Below are positions 1 to 17,816 of a stretch of 64,000 nt of DNA, in pieces. Each line of letters opens with the position of its first letter. The first letter of the stretch is position 1. Origin of the DNA: Tetradesmus obliquus (taxonomy: Eukaryota; Chlorophyta; Chlorophyceae; Sphaeropleales; Scenedesmaceae); the NCBI GenBank assembly GCA_030272155.1, contig CP126202.1, positions 1,116,001-1,180,000 on the forward strand, given 5' to 3'. The position numbers were made by a program, and so were the translations under genes. The notes below the pieces were generated by a model, which saw only the letters and a program-made list of their open reading frames with translations, ran no database searches and was not told the origin of the DNA.

Positions 1-2
1 CT

Positions 3-634
3 CGCCAAGGCGTCGCGCAGCTGCAGCAACAGAAAAGCAACAGCAGTGTGCAGCAAATGAGAAGGGCGTTTGTTGTGACAGAATCAGCCACAGCGCAAAG
101 GCCTGGTAGACTGCTAGGTCTAGCGAGTAGATACCCTAGAACTTCGCCACTGCAGGCGGCGTGAGCGTGCTGGAAGGACTCGTCGAGCCCACCCGCAGCT
201 GCAGGACAGCAGCAAGGGGTTGTCACCAGCGTGAGGTGCATGAAGCTATGCTGTTGCTGAGCGGGCGCAGCACATACCTACACTGCAGCCTCTGAGATTC
301 TGCAGCTGCATATGCAGTGCCTCAGGCAGCAGCAACATCTGGATCAATCTGCGGGTGTTACAGCCAGCTGCCCACCGCCCTCAACATCACGCCCGCCCCC
401 CACTGGCTGGCTCTGTTATATTGGACATTTAGTTCGGCTCTGTTGTATTGGAAAAAAGGTTGCAAGCAGTACATATGCCGCTGCAGCAGCCTGCCACTAA
501 CCGCCCTCAGCGTCACGCCCGCCCACTGGCTGGCTCTGTTATCTTGAAAGTTCAAATTTTTGAATGCATCCGAGGGCTGGGACACATCCTGGGTGCCGCT
601 GCGGCAGATTGAGCGGCAGCTGCGGGGCGAGTAG
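3..634 (+). CDS. possible 3' end of a gene entering from the left edge
   Basis: A plus-strand frame is open from base 3 to a TGA at 162-164. Further on, a short open segment at about 577-634 (after an AG at 575-576) ends with TAG at 632-634 and reads like a terminal exon, with the motif WVPLRQIERQLRGE. Between them, about 360-410 and 495-540, two similar copies of a segment reading roughly TALxxTPA-HWLALL occur. No family is recognised. The opposite strand offers a rival terminal exon at 136-198 (CTGCAG acceptor, 20 residues, TAG). The two readings cannot both be right at 136-164. The call is tentative. Confidence 0.2.
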
Positions 635-2995
635 ACCTGCAGCAGCAAAACACATTGGGGCATGTTGAGCGCCTAAAGTGGACAGAGAAAGACTGCAAGT
701 TTACATCAGGGATGTCATGCTGCACAGGGTGCGTGCGATTCAAGTGCACAGCGCTGCTACAGTGTTGAGACGCTGTCTGGCATGTTGCCCATGCAGCTGC
801 ATGCAGCTGTTGCGCAGGTGACAAGGTTGATGTCAGCAGTGGCCAGATGCTGTGCTGCAGCTGCAATGTTGCAACAGGGTAACCAACATACACCTTCCCG
901 CAAGTTGTGCGTACATTTGCAACAAAGCGCTCACCTGTGCTGTTGCTGGGTGAGCGAGCAGCATCTGGCCGGCCACCAAAACAAGCGACACAACAACCAG
1001 CCCGCATCTGCGATGGCTATGGATAGAATTACCCCACCAAGAGCCCATGACTGTTATCGATTGTACAACTACTGCAATCGCGCAGCCAATTCGGTGGCAA
1101 TCAAGCGCAGCTGTCAGTGTTCAAATGGAATTGCCGGGCGACCGGCCTGACCACACACGTCTCAGATGTACAGGCTGTTCCAGCACGCGTGACAGCAGCA
1201 TTGATGACAACTGCTTTGCATTGCTCATGCTCTGTTACAGCGTCGCCGCCAAATGATGTGACAACATCAAATCCGGCCCGGTTCTGCCAGCCCGGCCCGC
1301 CATCTCCAATCGTTAGCCGAAGCACGTAGACGCCTTAACCCATGGAGCACGAATAAAAGTTTGCTGTAGTATAAAGAGTTACACGTGCAATTGACTAGGT
1401 CTGTGGCTAACGAACTTGCTGCGGTAAAACAGGGCGTCAGGACTTCAAGCCACAGCAAGCCAGTGGCCTAAGGCCATGTGACAACATGCTCTGAGAACTT
1501 TCTTCTGAAAGTTTAAAAGGCCGCAACCGCTTAAGAACGCACATCAAGTAGGATGGAGCTGCAGTACACAACAGCAACACTGGCTGTTGCAGCCGTGGCC
1601 ACCTTTTTGCGAAGCATACCTCAATCAAACAGTACTGGCATGACAGAAGCGCCGGCATGACAAGACAGCAGGTTCGCTGCGGCAGCGCCTGCTGCAGTAG
1701 CCCTGCTGGGCTGCATGCAAAACATAACACTCCCATTATAAAAACATATGCCTGCTGGCACATCAAAGCAGCAGCAAGCTTGCTGCTCGCCTTGAGGTGC
1801 ATTAGGCATGCGGCAGGGCACTAGTGCTGCGAGTCATCTGTCAGTCAACATGCATTCTGTTGTTACAGGGCTGCAGCAACGCGCCACCTGGGCATGTACA
1901 GCAGACACAGCCTTACGCGAATACAAAGCAATAGCCAAACTCGTCTTCAACTGTGCCTCAACGATTGCGTCTATGACTGCGCTCGCGTGTATGCCACACT
2001 GCCAGCATACTGCACAAACCCGTGCAACAAAAGCACCTGCAAAGCATTCACTGACTGGCACAGTACGTGTGAGTGGAGCATAAAGATGGCTGAACACAAA
2101 ACCAACATGCCAATCCAGGCAAAGCACGGCATGAATATGTAACAGCTACAATCACATCAAAAACCGGGACGTGCTTATCCCACGGCCTGTAGCAGACCCA
2201 ACACTCTTGGCCGCTGTCATCAGCAGTACACATGGCATGATACAACCATCACACACCAGCAGCAGGGGACAGCGTGGCCATACAAGCTAATTTGCAGCTG
2301 AAGGTATGGCCAGGAGCAACTTCTCAGTCTGATACATGGGCAGTGTGCCAACAGCCACTGCAAAAAGAGTACAGGCCCACCAACCGGCAAGCAAGGCAAC
2401 TGCGCCCTGTCAATGCCACATGGTGAACGTGTTGTGTTTTCAACCTTCTTCCACAATAAGTCAGCTGCTGCTGCTTGCCGACTGCTGCTGTCTGCCAACT
2501 GCTGAAACAGCTGGTGCATCCAGCTGCACTACGGCACAGCTACTCGAATGAGCTTGAAAGCATGCTGCACCTGTGTGATTGCTGATGGCAGCAGCTCACC
2601 TACAGGGACCAGCCAGACCACTAGCAGCGACAGCAGCAGCAGCTGCCTGTTTATGCACCAGCAGCAGCAGCAGCGCACTTGTGTGCATCAGCATCAGCTG
2701 CCCTAAAGCCAACACATGAAGCTGCATGCACTCCTGCATGCTCCTTCTCTTCCTTCCCAGCAAAAGAAGCAGCAGCAGCAGCAGCTACAGCAGCAGCAGC
2801 AGCAGAACAGCAGCAAGATATGCTGCTCCTGTTCGTGCAGTTGCTGCTGCTAAATCTCTTGAGCCATCTACTCCTGCACCTGCTGCTGCTCCTGAATGCC
2901 CACGGGCTTCTGCGGGTTGCGCGTCATCTGCATCTTGTGCATGCTGCTACAGCTGCAACTGCGGCAGCAGCAGCAGCAGCAGCAGCAAAAGGGCC
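635..2995. other. stretch without a supportable gene
   Basis: Only short open frames without family resemblance or phase-consistent splice partners were found on either strand. Near 2640-2990 there are many (CAG)n and (CTG)n runs. On the minus strand this is the region just 3' of the protease stop codon, so part of it is probably its 3' UTR and intergenic DNA. No TTACA (minus-strand TGTAA polyadenylation signal) was noticed in the first 300 bases. Confidence 0.5.
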
Positions 2996-9168
<6,173 letters not shown>

Positions 9169-10395
9169 GCTGCTGGGCGGTTCCAGCTGCTGAGCTGGAA
9201 CGTGAGAATCTTTGGTTTGAGCCGGCGGGATTACCGATCAAGCCTGCAATACTGCGAGAATCAGTGCAGCACGGATACATTAGACATTTGATGTGGCACA
9301 GGCATGCTGGGCACATTGTTAAGTCAAACATGTCAGAGCCACTAACAGTCTTTGACTGCTGGACAGCTCCTCACACACACGACAATAACCGGGTTCCTGC
9401 GATGCTGAAGTTTAACAGAGCCTGCTGAAGATGCTCACTCAGTGCCTGTGCCCAAGCACTGCCTTTGCTTCCACGCATCATGGCGGCGCAGCCATGCACT
9501 CAGTGCCTTGAAGGCTCAGTCAGGCTGCTGCCTGTAATAATCTCAGCTTGATCATATGTGAGCTCAACACGCCGTGTAAAAAGCAGCGAGTGACAACATT
9601 TCATTGATCAGAATAGCCGTATCCCAGCCTGACAGCACGGATTTGTTACATAACACAACACCCAGGGCGAGCGCCGCTGTTTCAGTTAAAACATCTGAAA
9701 CACAAATGCATTTACTGGACATGCCGTCACCAATGTTACTACCCGACAGCCGCAGTAGTGAGTATTTGGATGCCAATGAAAAGAACCACAAACGGCAGCA
9801 GGGCTCTGCCAGCAGATAGGGACAATATCTCACACTGGTGTGCTGAGCAGCTGCAACACTGTGCAGTGCAACCTGTGCAGTCCAATTGTGGGACGGACAA
9901 CAAAGCTGTGCCAACCATTGCGGCTGTCTGCAGAACCGCCAAGCATTGCTGCCCTCTACAATGAATGAAAAAATGAACAAACGCCTCCCCAGTTGCTGAC
10001 AAATGACCATGTGCAAGCCCGGCATCATTTCAAACAATATCTGGTCAGCGGTGTTACGTATGTCGGGTAAAAGACATTTGGAAATGTCCATTGTTGTGCA
10101 CATTTTCTGGTAATGCCATCGTGTGCAGGGCTCAGCAGCGCAGGTTTTCAGTGCTGCGCGTGCTGCATACCCAATATTGGATGGCCGTAGCGATGCACAG
10201 CCTGCCAAAGAATAATCTGAAACAATTGGCTACACACGCCCCATCCTGGTCTCCTTGCTGTACAACATCGAGAACAATAATGTATGTATTTGGCTGTTCT
10301 GGCACAGCTGGCGCATGCTACGCATGCAAGGGATGCCTTCACAGTGGTCAAACCTTCAAACAGATCAAACATATATGCCGCAGCTCCCGCACTTG
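9169..10395. other. intergenic stretch with one long unexplained minus-strand frame
   Basis: It lies between the start of the protease and the stop of the PhlG-like gene, both on the minus strand. A minus-strand frame of 214 codons (9564-10208) is open. Its first codon is TTG, it is not a recognised family, and it is not low-complexity. Its codon use is more A/T-rich than that of the neighbours. It could be chance, an upstream exon, or an old insertion. The remainder should hold the protease promoter; no clear TATA box was seen. Confidence 0.35.
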
Positions 10396-12603
10396 CTACT
10401 TCTGCCTGTTGTTATAGACCTTGGGAAGCCACCTGGGGAGCGTGCCGTACTCCTGCAGGAAGTGCAGCGCTGCCATGTGGCCGATAGATGTCATGTTGTT
10501 GGCAGGAACATTGGTGGCTGAGCCCTGCAGGCAGCAAGCAACAGTGACAGCAGCAACAGTAGTCATAAGCATCTTCCAGTGGTTTAACAGGCCACCTGTG
10601 GCAACGCGCAGGAGGAAACATCAACATGTTGGGACCTGCCAGGTCATTGTGCGTTGCAATGCCTTCTTGCAAAACAAGGCGAAGCACCCGCAGCCGCAGA
10701 TTCATACTTACTATGTAAGACTTGGCGATGATGGGGTTTGCCAGTGCTGCGATGAAGCTTGTGTCAAAGACGCTGTTGCTGCCAGGTGCCATCAACCCCA
10801 GGAACATCTGTGTGCGCAGCTGCAAGCCAGCTGGAGAGTCGGACCATGTGTGCCTTGTGTTCCCCACAACTCTGGGGCCATCACCAAAGAACGGGTTGCT
10901 CTTTTGGGCTACAAACTCGAGCATGCTGGAGTTGAACACTGTGACCGTCATCAACATCTGTTGGGGTGGGTCACGCACAGGGCAGCATACACATTGAGCA
11001 ACATGCCCGTGACTGGTTGGTTGTGAAGCGGATGGTTGTGATATTCACTGAGTACAAGTGTGCAAAGTACGGCAGCCAGCCACGCAATAGCAATTAGACG
11101 CAGCAATACGGTGCTTCACCTGTTCAGCGCCTTACCTTGGTCTGCATAAACTTGCCCCAGGTGCTCTTGGGGGTGCTTTGCAGGAAGCCAGTGCGGTTTG
11201 TTGGGCACACCCAGGGCTCTGTGTTGGATTTCAGGTCATACCGGCAGCCGGTCAGTGGGATCTCACACCTGCAGGAATAAGGTGACAATAGCAGCAGTAT
11301 TGTGTGTTTGATGATGCAAAGGGTGTGCAAGAAGCAGCTGCAATAAAACCATAACGTTGTCATGGGGGTAAATTGGCCTCCCACTTGACACGCTTGCAAG
11401 CATTGTTATGGCACCGCCATGCATGCAGCTTTGTTGCGCTGTACACAGGGAGTTGCTATAGGCTGCTCACCAAACAAGCTTGCTGCCAACAGTAATCGGG
11501 GTGCTTGATGACGTGTGGAACATGTGGTCTACAGGGTGGAAGAGCAGATGCCTGCAGCATTGCATTCAACACAGCATTACGGTTGAGAAAGGGGCGTGCA
11601 TGCAGGGATTGAGGTACAATGCTCACCCTGTGTGGCAACAAAGCCTTCCTGCAAAGGTTCAGCACATGCGCTGCAATGATATGAGGGTGCACGATGATAT
11701 GCAGTATGCATGCTGGTGATGCTGCAGTCGGCAGGGTAGGCAGAAGCTTCACAGCTGTGCGGATGTACTGGCGTCTTCTGTGAGTAACGGCACGCTCAGA
11801 ATGCTGCAATCGAAGTTGGTTCTTTCAAAACTTGAACCTGCTTACATTGGCATGACGCGGGGTTTGTCAGTGCTGTCCGTGAAGTTTACGTTCTTGTGGT
11901 CGTTATTGAGGAGCCAGACCATCATATTACTTGTGACTCCTGCAAGCGGCTTGAACCTGCAAGATGGCAGAATTATAGGCAGCAGTCAGCAAACAACAGT
12001 AATGTTCACATGGGGCAACTGCAGCTGGCGTACACGACAAAATCGTTCACGTAGGTGGGGTTTTCGGCCATCTGCTTGCATGGTAGTTGGATGCGGCCAT
12101 CATCATTGCCAGCTGCGGAAGGGTGCCCAATCACTGAGTGGTTGATGTCAGGCTGCGGCTGTCAGCCAAGCTCACCTCACATCCAGCTCGAAAACACCCT
12201 TGGTGGCGCTGCCAGCCTTGACGCTGCTGGCAAAGTTGGTCATGCACGAGTAGTCACACATAACGTAGCCCCATGGCGAGTTGGGAGGAGCCCTCTCCTT
12301 GGGCAGCTCTGCTCACAGCAGCGCCACATGCAGGATGCAGCAGTACAAGACGATTCTCTCAATTGAGTGGCTTTGACAGATGTTTGTTTACGTTCTAGTA
12401 GTGTAAGCTTGTTTTTGCCGCTTGCCTTGTTGGTGAAGCTCCAGGTTGGGACCCTCCGCAAAAGCTTCTGTCAGCTTGGACAGGACCTCTGCAGTGACAC
12501 CAGAAGCCGCACTGGAGTTGAAGGTGGACTCAGCGCTGCATCCCCACGTGACTGAAACAAGGAATAGCGGCAGTAACAGGACTGCCGCGACGCGAAGCTC
12601 CAT
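10396..12603 (-). CDS. secreted protein resembling the PhlG (DAPG/phloretin hydrolase) family
   Basis: Eight exons join in phase: 12426-12603, 12181-12308, 12034-12152, 11846-11956, 11471-11551, 11136-11268, 10712-10957, 10396-10524, giving 374 residues. Residues 1-22 are a signal peptide (MELRVAAVLLLPLFLVSV). Several N-x-S/T sites suggest glycosylation. Features that recall PhlG-type C-C hydrolases are NMMVWLLNND, then LLFHPVDH (His184/His188), an acidic residue (Glu208), and near the C-terminus HFLQE (His353/Glu357), the HxxxE spacing of the PhlG zinc site as I remember it. If right, it is a zinc enzyme cleaving C-C bonds in acylphenolic compounds outside the cell or in a vacuole. Intron 1 uses a GC donor (AAG|GCAAGC). 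The gene model is good; the family call is moderate. Confidence 0.75.
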
Positions 12604-12975
12604 TGCGGCAACTGCTGTTCTCAGTTGACGCTCCTGGCTCGTCAAGCGCGAACAATCCAGCTACGAATCGGCACAGCAACAGCGTATACCTACAAAGAAT
12701 GAAACTTGTCAAATCACTTGTTTCTAATTTTAGGAGACTCTAGCAAGCGACATCTGTAAACCCTACACAGTTATCCGTTGACCCATCATCAACTGAGCGA
12801 TCTGCCTGGTTTTACACTCTGAGCCAAGCACTGGCGTCGCCAACGCAATAGCTGTGACGTGCAACTACTCAACAACATAGAACAGTGGCTGTAACTAAAA
12901 AGAGTCGTCTCCATGCATGTTTCAGCATGTGTCAGCACTGTCAAATTGACTGAGGGATTGATGCAGCCATTGCGA
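12604..12975. other. intergenic region between two minus-strand genes
   Basis: It holds the 5' flank of the PhlG-like gene and the 3' flank of the GCK-domain gene. Read on the minus strand, a TGTAAA lies near 12812-12817, about 160 nt after the GCK stop. This matches the usual green-algal polyadenylation signal TGTAA. No other element was recognised. Confidence 0.45.
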
Positions 12976-14464
12976 TCAGCTAGCAGCAGCCATGCTGCTT
13001 CCAGCAGTCACTGTCACCCCTTGCGACACTGTGTGCGTCCCAGCATTGCTGCCTTCTTGCCCGCTGCCCTCTGCCGCTTGCTGCTCCTGCTGGTGTGTGG
13101 TAACCCCTGCTGACACTGCTGCATCACTGCCGCCCTGCTGCGAAGCGGCTGCTGCACTGTCAGCGCCACCACTGGCACTCCTGCTGCTGGCTGATGCTGC
13201 TGCTTTGTTGAGCGCTTCTTCTTCCTTCATTTCCTGCAAGAGGTTGTCGAATACTGCCTTGTTCTTCTCCATGCACAGGTGCAGCTGCTCAAACTGCACA
13301 GCACCCATTGCAGCAGCAGCGCCAGCGGCAGTTGCAGGACACCGTCAGACAATATTAAGCAACGATGCCACTGCAGCACAAGATGCACAAACAGCATGCA
13401 CCGGTACTGCATGCATGCAGGCGCCGCGGCAGGGTTGCACTACCAGCAAGTCCATAATCATTGTGCCAGCTGCATGGCGGGAACCGCCACTGAAAGAAGG
13501 GACTCAAGTGGCTGCATTGCATGCACTGCTTCACTTGTCAGACACTCAGCTGTCAAGCCCTTCCTCTGCCGCACAGCAGCCAAAACAGTGCTGCTGAGAG
13601 GGATATGCGCTTGGCCCAGAAACCCAGGTGCTGCAGCAACACACCTGTGGCAGGCAGTCTGCCATCTCTGAGTCTCCCTTGTCTGCCTTCTCGCCGCAGT
13701 CCATGAACGCCTGCAGCAAAGACAAATAAACACAATGCAACAGCAGTCGGCAACTGCAGGTGAGCTGCAAATACCCGTCTATGTGTTCCATGTGATGGCT
13801 GCAAGCGTCAGCGTCTGTCTCAAGTTCTGATACAGGCAACTGCAGGGTCACAGCTGCTGGTGCAATCGCAGTGCAAATACAACAAGTAAAACCTGTACTG
13901 AAGTTGAACACTAGGTGCCTGTGATGCAGGCTGAGCACTTCTGCGTCTGGTATTCTTGCACATGTTGAAAAGCAGGCAGTTGTGTACCCCGCGGCCCAGT
14001 CCTCACAACTGCTTCGCTCCAGTACCAGTACTGCTGGCATGTCCATGAGAGCAAGATCCATACATGAAGCTGTTTCATCTGTTTCAGGTTGCTGTGCTGC
14101 TAAAGTGCACACACCTTGAACACTTCCTCGCAACCTCCCTTGCGCATCATGACACAGAAAGGGCACTCATACTGCGAGTCCTGCAGTGCAGCGCCCCCAC
14201 AAATGCTTGAGTGCAGCATGCACATGTGCACAGTCGTGGCTTTGAACGTTGACTGCATTAACTTCTGCTGCTGGCTATACATGCGCTCTGCTTTGCTCTG
14301 GTGCACTGCCTGCAGTTGGCAGCAGCAGTGCCAGCAGCAGACAGGAAGCCTAAAACAGGCAGCAGTAGCCTCACCGTGTCAGCGCCAGGCTTCAATGCTT
14401 CTGCTGCTGCGTTTGCAAGCACCTCTGCAGTCTGCGTGCTCTCTGGCTCTTGCTTGGCAGACAT
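12976..14464 (-). CDS. GCK-domain protein
   Basis: Four exons in phase 0: 14375-14464, 14115-14180, 13645-13710, 12976-13293, giving 179 residues. The GCK domain (short Cys-rich plant/algal domain of unknown biochemical role, PF07802 from memory) spans about 31-105: ECPFCVMMRKGGCEEVF, then FMDCGEKADKGDSEMADC, then LHLCMEKNKAVFDNLL followed by an acidic helix. All the expected cysteines and the Gly-Gly-Cys core are present. The last 70 residues are Ala/Ser/Gly/Gln-rich and look disordered. No signal peptide or membrane segment is seen. The start ATG is the first in frame; an upstream TTG-initiated extension is not needed. It is divergent from the PAP gene, 316 bp away. Confidence 0.9.
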
Positions 14465-14780
14465 TACGTGCTGTTGCCAGGTGACTGCTGCCGAGGAGGG
14501 AAAGACGTTTGACAAGGCTGACGAGTGGTTGCACAGTCGCGAACGAATGTCAAGTTACAGATAAAAGTACTTGACGTCTGATCAGGGGCGTCACTCGTTG
14601 TTCGCGAGTGTTACTCGTGTGGTATGGTATGAGGGTTGTGCAGAGGGCCTCGAAGGAGGTCTTTCAAATGCCTGGCTTGAGCGTGCCAACGGTGGAGCTG
14701 TAAACAACTTTAACTAGCCGTTGTTCAGCACGCTACCCTGCTGCCAGCTTTTTTCTGCACCCACCACACTCCTCACAGCA
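14465..14780. promoter_or_regulatory. shared divergent promoter of the GCK-domain and PAP/fibrillin genes
   Basis: Only 316 bp separate the two start codons. An inverted repeat TCGCGAAC (14537-14544) / GTTCGCGA (14600-14607) lies in the middle, flanking a TTGACGTC (about 14570), which is a bZIP/CRE-type ACGT core. The arrangement would suit joint regulation. This is inferred from layout only. Confidence 0.45.
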
Positions 14781-16970
14781 ATGCAGAACTGCTTCACCAC
14801 CCGTTCACGTGTAGCTGGCTGTGCAGCTCCAGCATGCATATCCCGGTCAATCTCACTCAGGTTTAGCAGGCAAGCCGGCAGAAACACTCGATCTGCACGG
14901 GTGCAGGTGAGGCAGTTGGTTGACTGGTGCATGTTCACCCTCCACACACGCACTCACACTGGTGTGCATGCATCTGGCAAGTATGTCCAGCAATGGTATG
15001 CCAAAAAGAGGTTATCAGCAAGCCAAGGCCTGTAAATAATGAGTGCAGCTGCATCTGGTTTGCATTTTTGTACAGCCTGGCACTTCAATTTATGTATGTG
15101 CCATGGCATGGTGTGCACACTGTACATCATCATCTATGCTTGCAGCTGCATCCTGTACAACCATCTCCTGCAAGCTGCAATACATCAGCATGATACATAC
15201 ACAATGTCGGGTGCCACTATATGTGACCTTCACAATACTGGCTGTGTTTGTATGTTCTGCAGGCCACAGCAGCAGTACAAACCAATGCAGAGCTGCTTGC
15301 GGCAGCGCAGAAGCTGGCACAGCTCAGCCAAGAAAAGGCAGAGCAGGCAGCCATTGACCAGCAGACAGACCTGGTGTCTGAGCTGTCACAGGCTGCAGGA
15401 ACAAATGTGGTGCTGCAGGAAATCAATGATGGCACCTTCAAGGGATACACACTGTCGGTGAGTGTGACCAACACTGCTGCGCATTGACCAGCAGCTGCGG
15501 CGCTTGTAATTGCTGGCTGGCCTACAGATGCATGGCTTATGCAGCGGGACCAATCAACAAAGTAATCAACAAGTACATTGCAGATATGCTCAAGAGCCTC
15601 AGCATGTGAAAGGTACCGCAGGAGGTGCCAACTCTTTGCTGGGTGCTTCATCCTGCATCACACATAGCTGGCGGGTACGCGACCTACATGGTTTGCCGGC
15701 ATTTGTGGCGGAACGTTGCCATCAGCTCGCCAGCCAAACCAACGTTTTGAACAAATATGACATGCTGCCTGGACCACTGGCAGTGCATACGGTGACAAAG
15801 TGCAAGGCGGAGCTGCTGCTGCTGCTGCTGCTGCTGCAGGGCCAGACCGCGCAGCGCTTCAGCAGCGTCATCACGCTGGGGGTGCTCAGCTTCAACCTGT
15901 ACCAGCCCAAGGACCTCAAGGTGCGCGGGTCGCCGGGTGACACGTGTCACCTCAAACCATAAGCCCTCAGCTTCACCTGACTAACAGCAGAACCATAAGC
16001 CCCAAGCTTCAACCTGTACCAGCCCAAGGACCTCAAGGTGCGCCCGCTGCCTGTCGATGTGCTGCAATACACAACACAATTCCAACTAAAATCCATCGGC
16101 ACAAGCCCTGAGCTTCAATTTTTACCAACCCAAACGACCAAGAGGTGACTGTTGCATGCTTATCATAATTAAAATCTTGTATCGACAACAACTGGCATGA
16201 CAGTGTTCTTAGCCGGCACTCTGAGCTGTTTCAGCGGCTGCTGATAGCTCTGTTTCCACACCTGCAGCTGACCTGTGCACAAAAAGGTACAGGGAGCTGG
16301 AAGTGTCGTCAGGGCTGGCATGCAAACATCTACAGCTTGTGTGTCACTCTGCAGAACTATCTTGAACTTTACCTGGTGTTCGAGGGACAGTAGTTGTGCA
16401 TCCTGCGACATTGGTCACTGCTGCAGATCAAGACGCTTGGCACAGACTCGGGCGGTGTCTTCAAGGGCAGGCGTGATGACACAGCCACAGCGTACGTCAT
16501 CACCACCCCTTTCGAAGTGGTGGAGCAGCAGGGGGAGGGTGAGGGCGCGGAAGTCACACACACGGGCATCAAGGGGCGCTCATTGGCCATTGGAGAGTAT
16601 GCATTGGCGGCTGACAACCCGCAACGGCTCACCATCAAGTTCAAGAGTGAGTACTGACTAGTGTGATTCTGATCATGAAGGGTTCTGCTATGGGTTGTTG
16701 TACATTGCGCTGAGTTTCAGCGCACCACCGCGAGCCAGTCGCCTGAATCCTGCATGACATCGGGACGTACTGCCAAGAAAGGGGCGAGGTCACAGCAGGT
16801 GGTGCAATGGAATGACTTGACAGCCTGGTCAACACGAGCTGCTCGCAGATTGTTACACAGATTGTTGCTTTCAAAATCTATCTGCTTGGGCCATGTAAAG
16901 CCCCTAGGCTGGCTGGCGCTTGCTTGGTTAGGTGGCTTGAGCACTTGCGTCGCCTGTGACCCTCTCTTGC

Positions 16971-17037
<67 letters not shown>

Positions 17038-17680
17038 TGTAGAGATGCGGCTTGAGCCTGCCTCCGTTGAGCCTGCTGAGCTGCAGCGCTGGCTAGACAC
17101 CTTTGCTGCAACCAACCCCAGCATGGTAAGGCTACTTCCGCTCAAAGCCTTACAAGCATCTGAAATTTTTCTGCCAACCGAGTTATGCGTGTATGTGCTC
17201 AAGTGCTTTGGTGGACACCTTTGCTGCAGCCAACCCCAGCATGGTGAGGCGGGGCGGACTTGCAGCTGTGGGCATGAGAAGCCTTGCGGCTGCGTGTGTG
17301 CATCAGTATGCAGCATGCTGCACAGCAAGCAACTGATCAGCACTGTGAACGCAAGGTACCAAATGTGCATCGCACCATTCAAGTACCATTGGATGTTGCA
17401 ATGCTGTACGTTGTGCTGCAGGATCCTGCTACTAGGGTTATGGAGGTGGACCTGCCGGCCGATTATCCTGAGGGGCTGGATGGACTCTTGTCACATCAGC
17501 TGCTGTCATTTGACATTTAAATTGTTACATGCTGTGCTGCAGGACCCTGCCACTGGTGTGATGGAGGTTGATCTGCCAGCCAAGTCCCCGGAAGGCTGGA
17601 TGGATTACCTGATGATGACCCCTGAGTTCCAGCTGGTGCAGGGAAATTTCGGCAGCAAGACGCTGCTGCAGCGCGTTTGA
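14781..17680 (+). CDS. plastid-lipid-associated protein (PAP/fibrillin family)
   Basis: Six exons in phase: 14781-14906, 15263-15457, 15840-15920, 16427-16646, 17043-17125, 17543-17680, giving 280 residues. Exon 1 encodes a 42-residue chloroplast transit peptide with no acidic residue and many Ser/Arg/Ala. Next comes a helical segment ending in SELSQAAGTN. The lipocalin-like fibrillin barrel follows: FSSVITLGVLSFNLYQP, FKGRRDDTATAYVITTPFEV, TGIKGRSLAIGEY, QRLTIKFK. The closing part is LQRWLDTFAATNP...DPATGVMEVDLP and GWMDYLMMTPEFQLVQGNFG, which corresponds to the family's W-L-D-x-x-Y-L...RI-x-x-G-x-G end. Fibrillins sit at plastoglobules or thylakoid/eyespot membranes and bind lipids. A TGTAA at 17710-17714, 30 nt after the stop, is a good polyadenylation signal. 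Copies of exons 3, 5 and 6 lie in the introns and 3' flank. Confidence 0.85.
15985..16145 (+). repeat. two copies of the 3' edge of PAP exon 3 in intron 3
   Basis: The string encoding SFNLYQPKDLK plus GTGCGC donor (true copy 15886-15926) recurs at about 15998-16044 and, more decayed, at about 16110-16147. The spacing is about 110 bp. Confidence 0.8.
17207..17246 (+). repeat. copy of the 3' edge of PAP exon 5 in intron 5
   Basis: It encodes DTFAANPSM-like sequence followed by GTGAGG, repeating 17092-17131 at a distance of about 118 bp. Confidence 0.7.
17412..17480 (+). repeat. copy of the 5' edge of PAP exon 6 upstream of the true exon
   Basis: A GTGCTGCAG acceptor followed by codons for DPATRVMEVDLPA, matching the true exon 6 start at 17534-17590. 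The copy soon loses the frame used by the gene. Confidence 0.8.
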
Positions 17681-17727
17681 ATGTGTGTCAGTGCGTTACA
17701 TGACAGGTTTGTAAGGGACAGAGGTTA

Positions 17728-17816
17728 GGGCCTGGATGGATCACCTGATCATGGCGTCTGAGTTTCAGCTGGCGCAGGGAAACTTCAGCAGCAAGAGGCT
17801 GCTGCAGCGCGCGTGA
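17728..17816 (+). repeat. copy of the 3' part of PAP exon 6, stop codon included, in the 3' flank
   Basis: It repeats 17598-17680 with substitutions (W-M-D-H-L-like, EFQLAQGNFSSKRLLQRA then TGA). The following TGACAGGTTTGTAA sequence, which holds the polyadenylation signal, is also repeated (17700 and 17838). Confidence 0.85.

Noticed and set aside
16976-17035. A 308-codon plus frame (16754-17680) reading through the (CTG)20 run as poly-Ala
   Set aside because: Phase from exon 4 and the fibrillin alignment place the run in intron 4, just before the TAG acceptor of exon 5.
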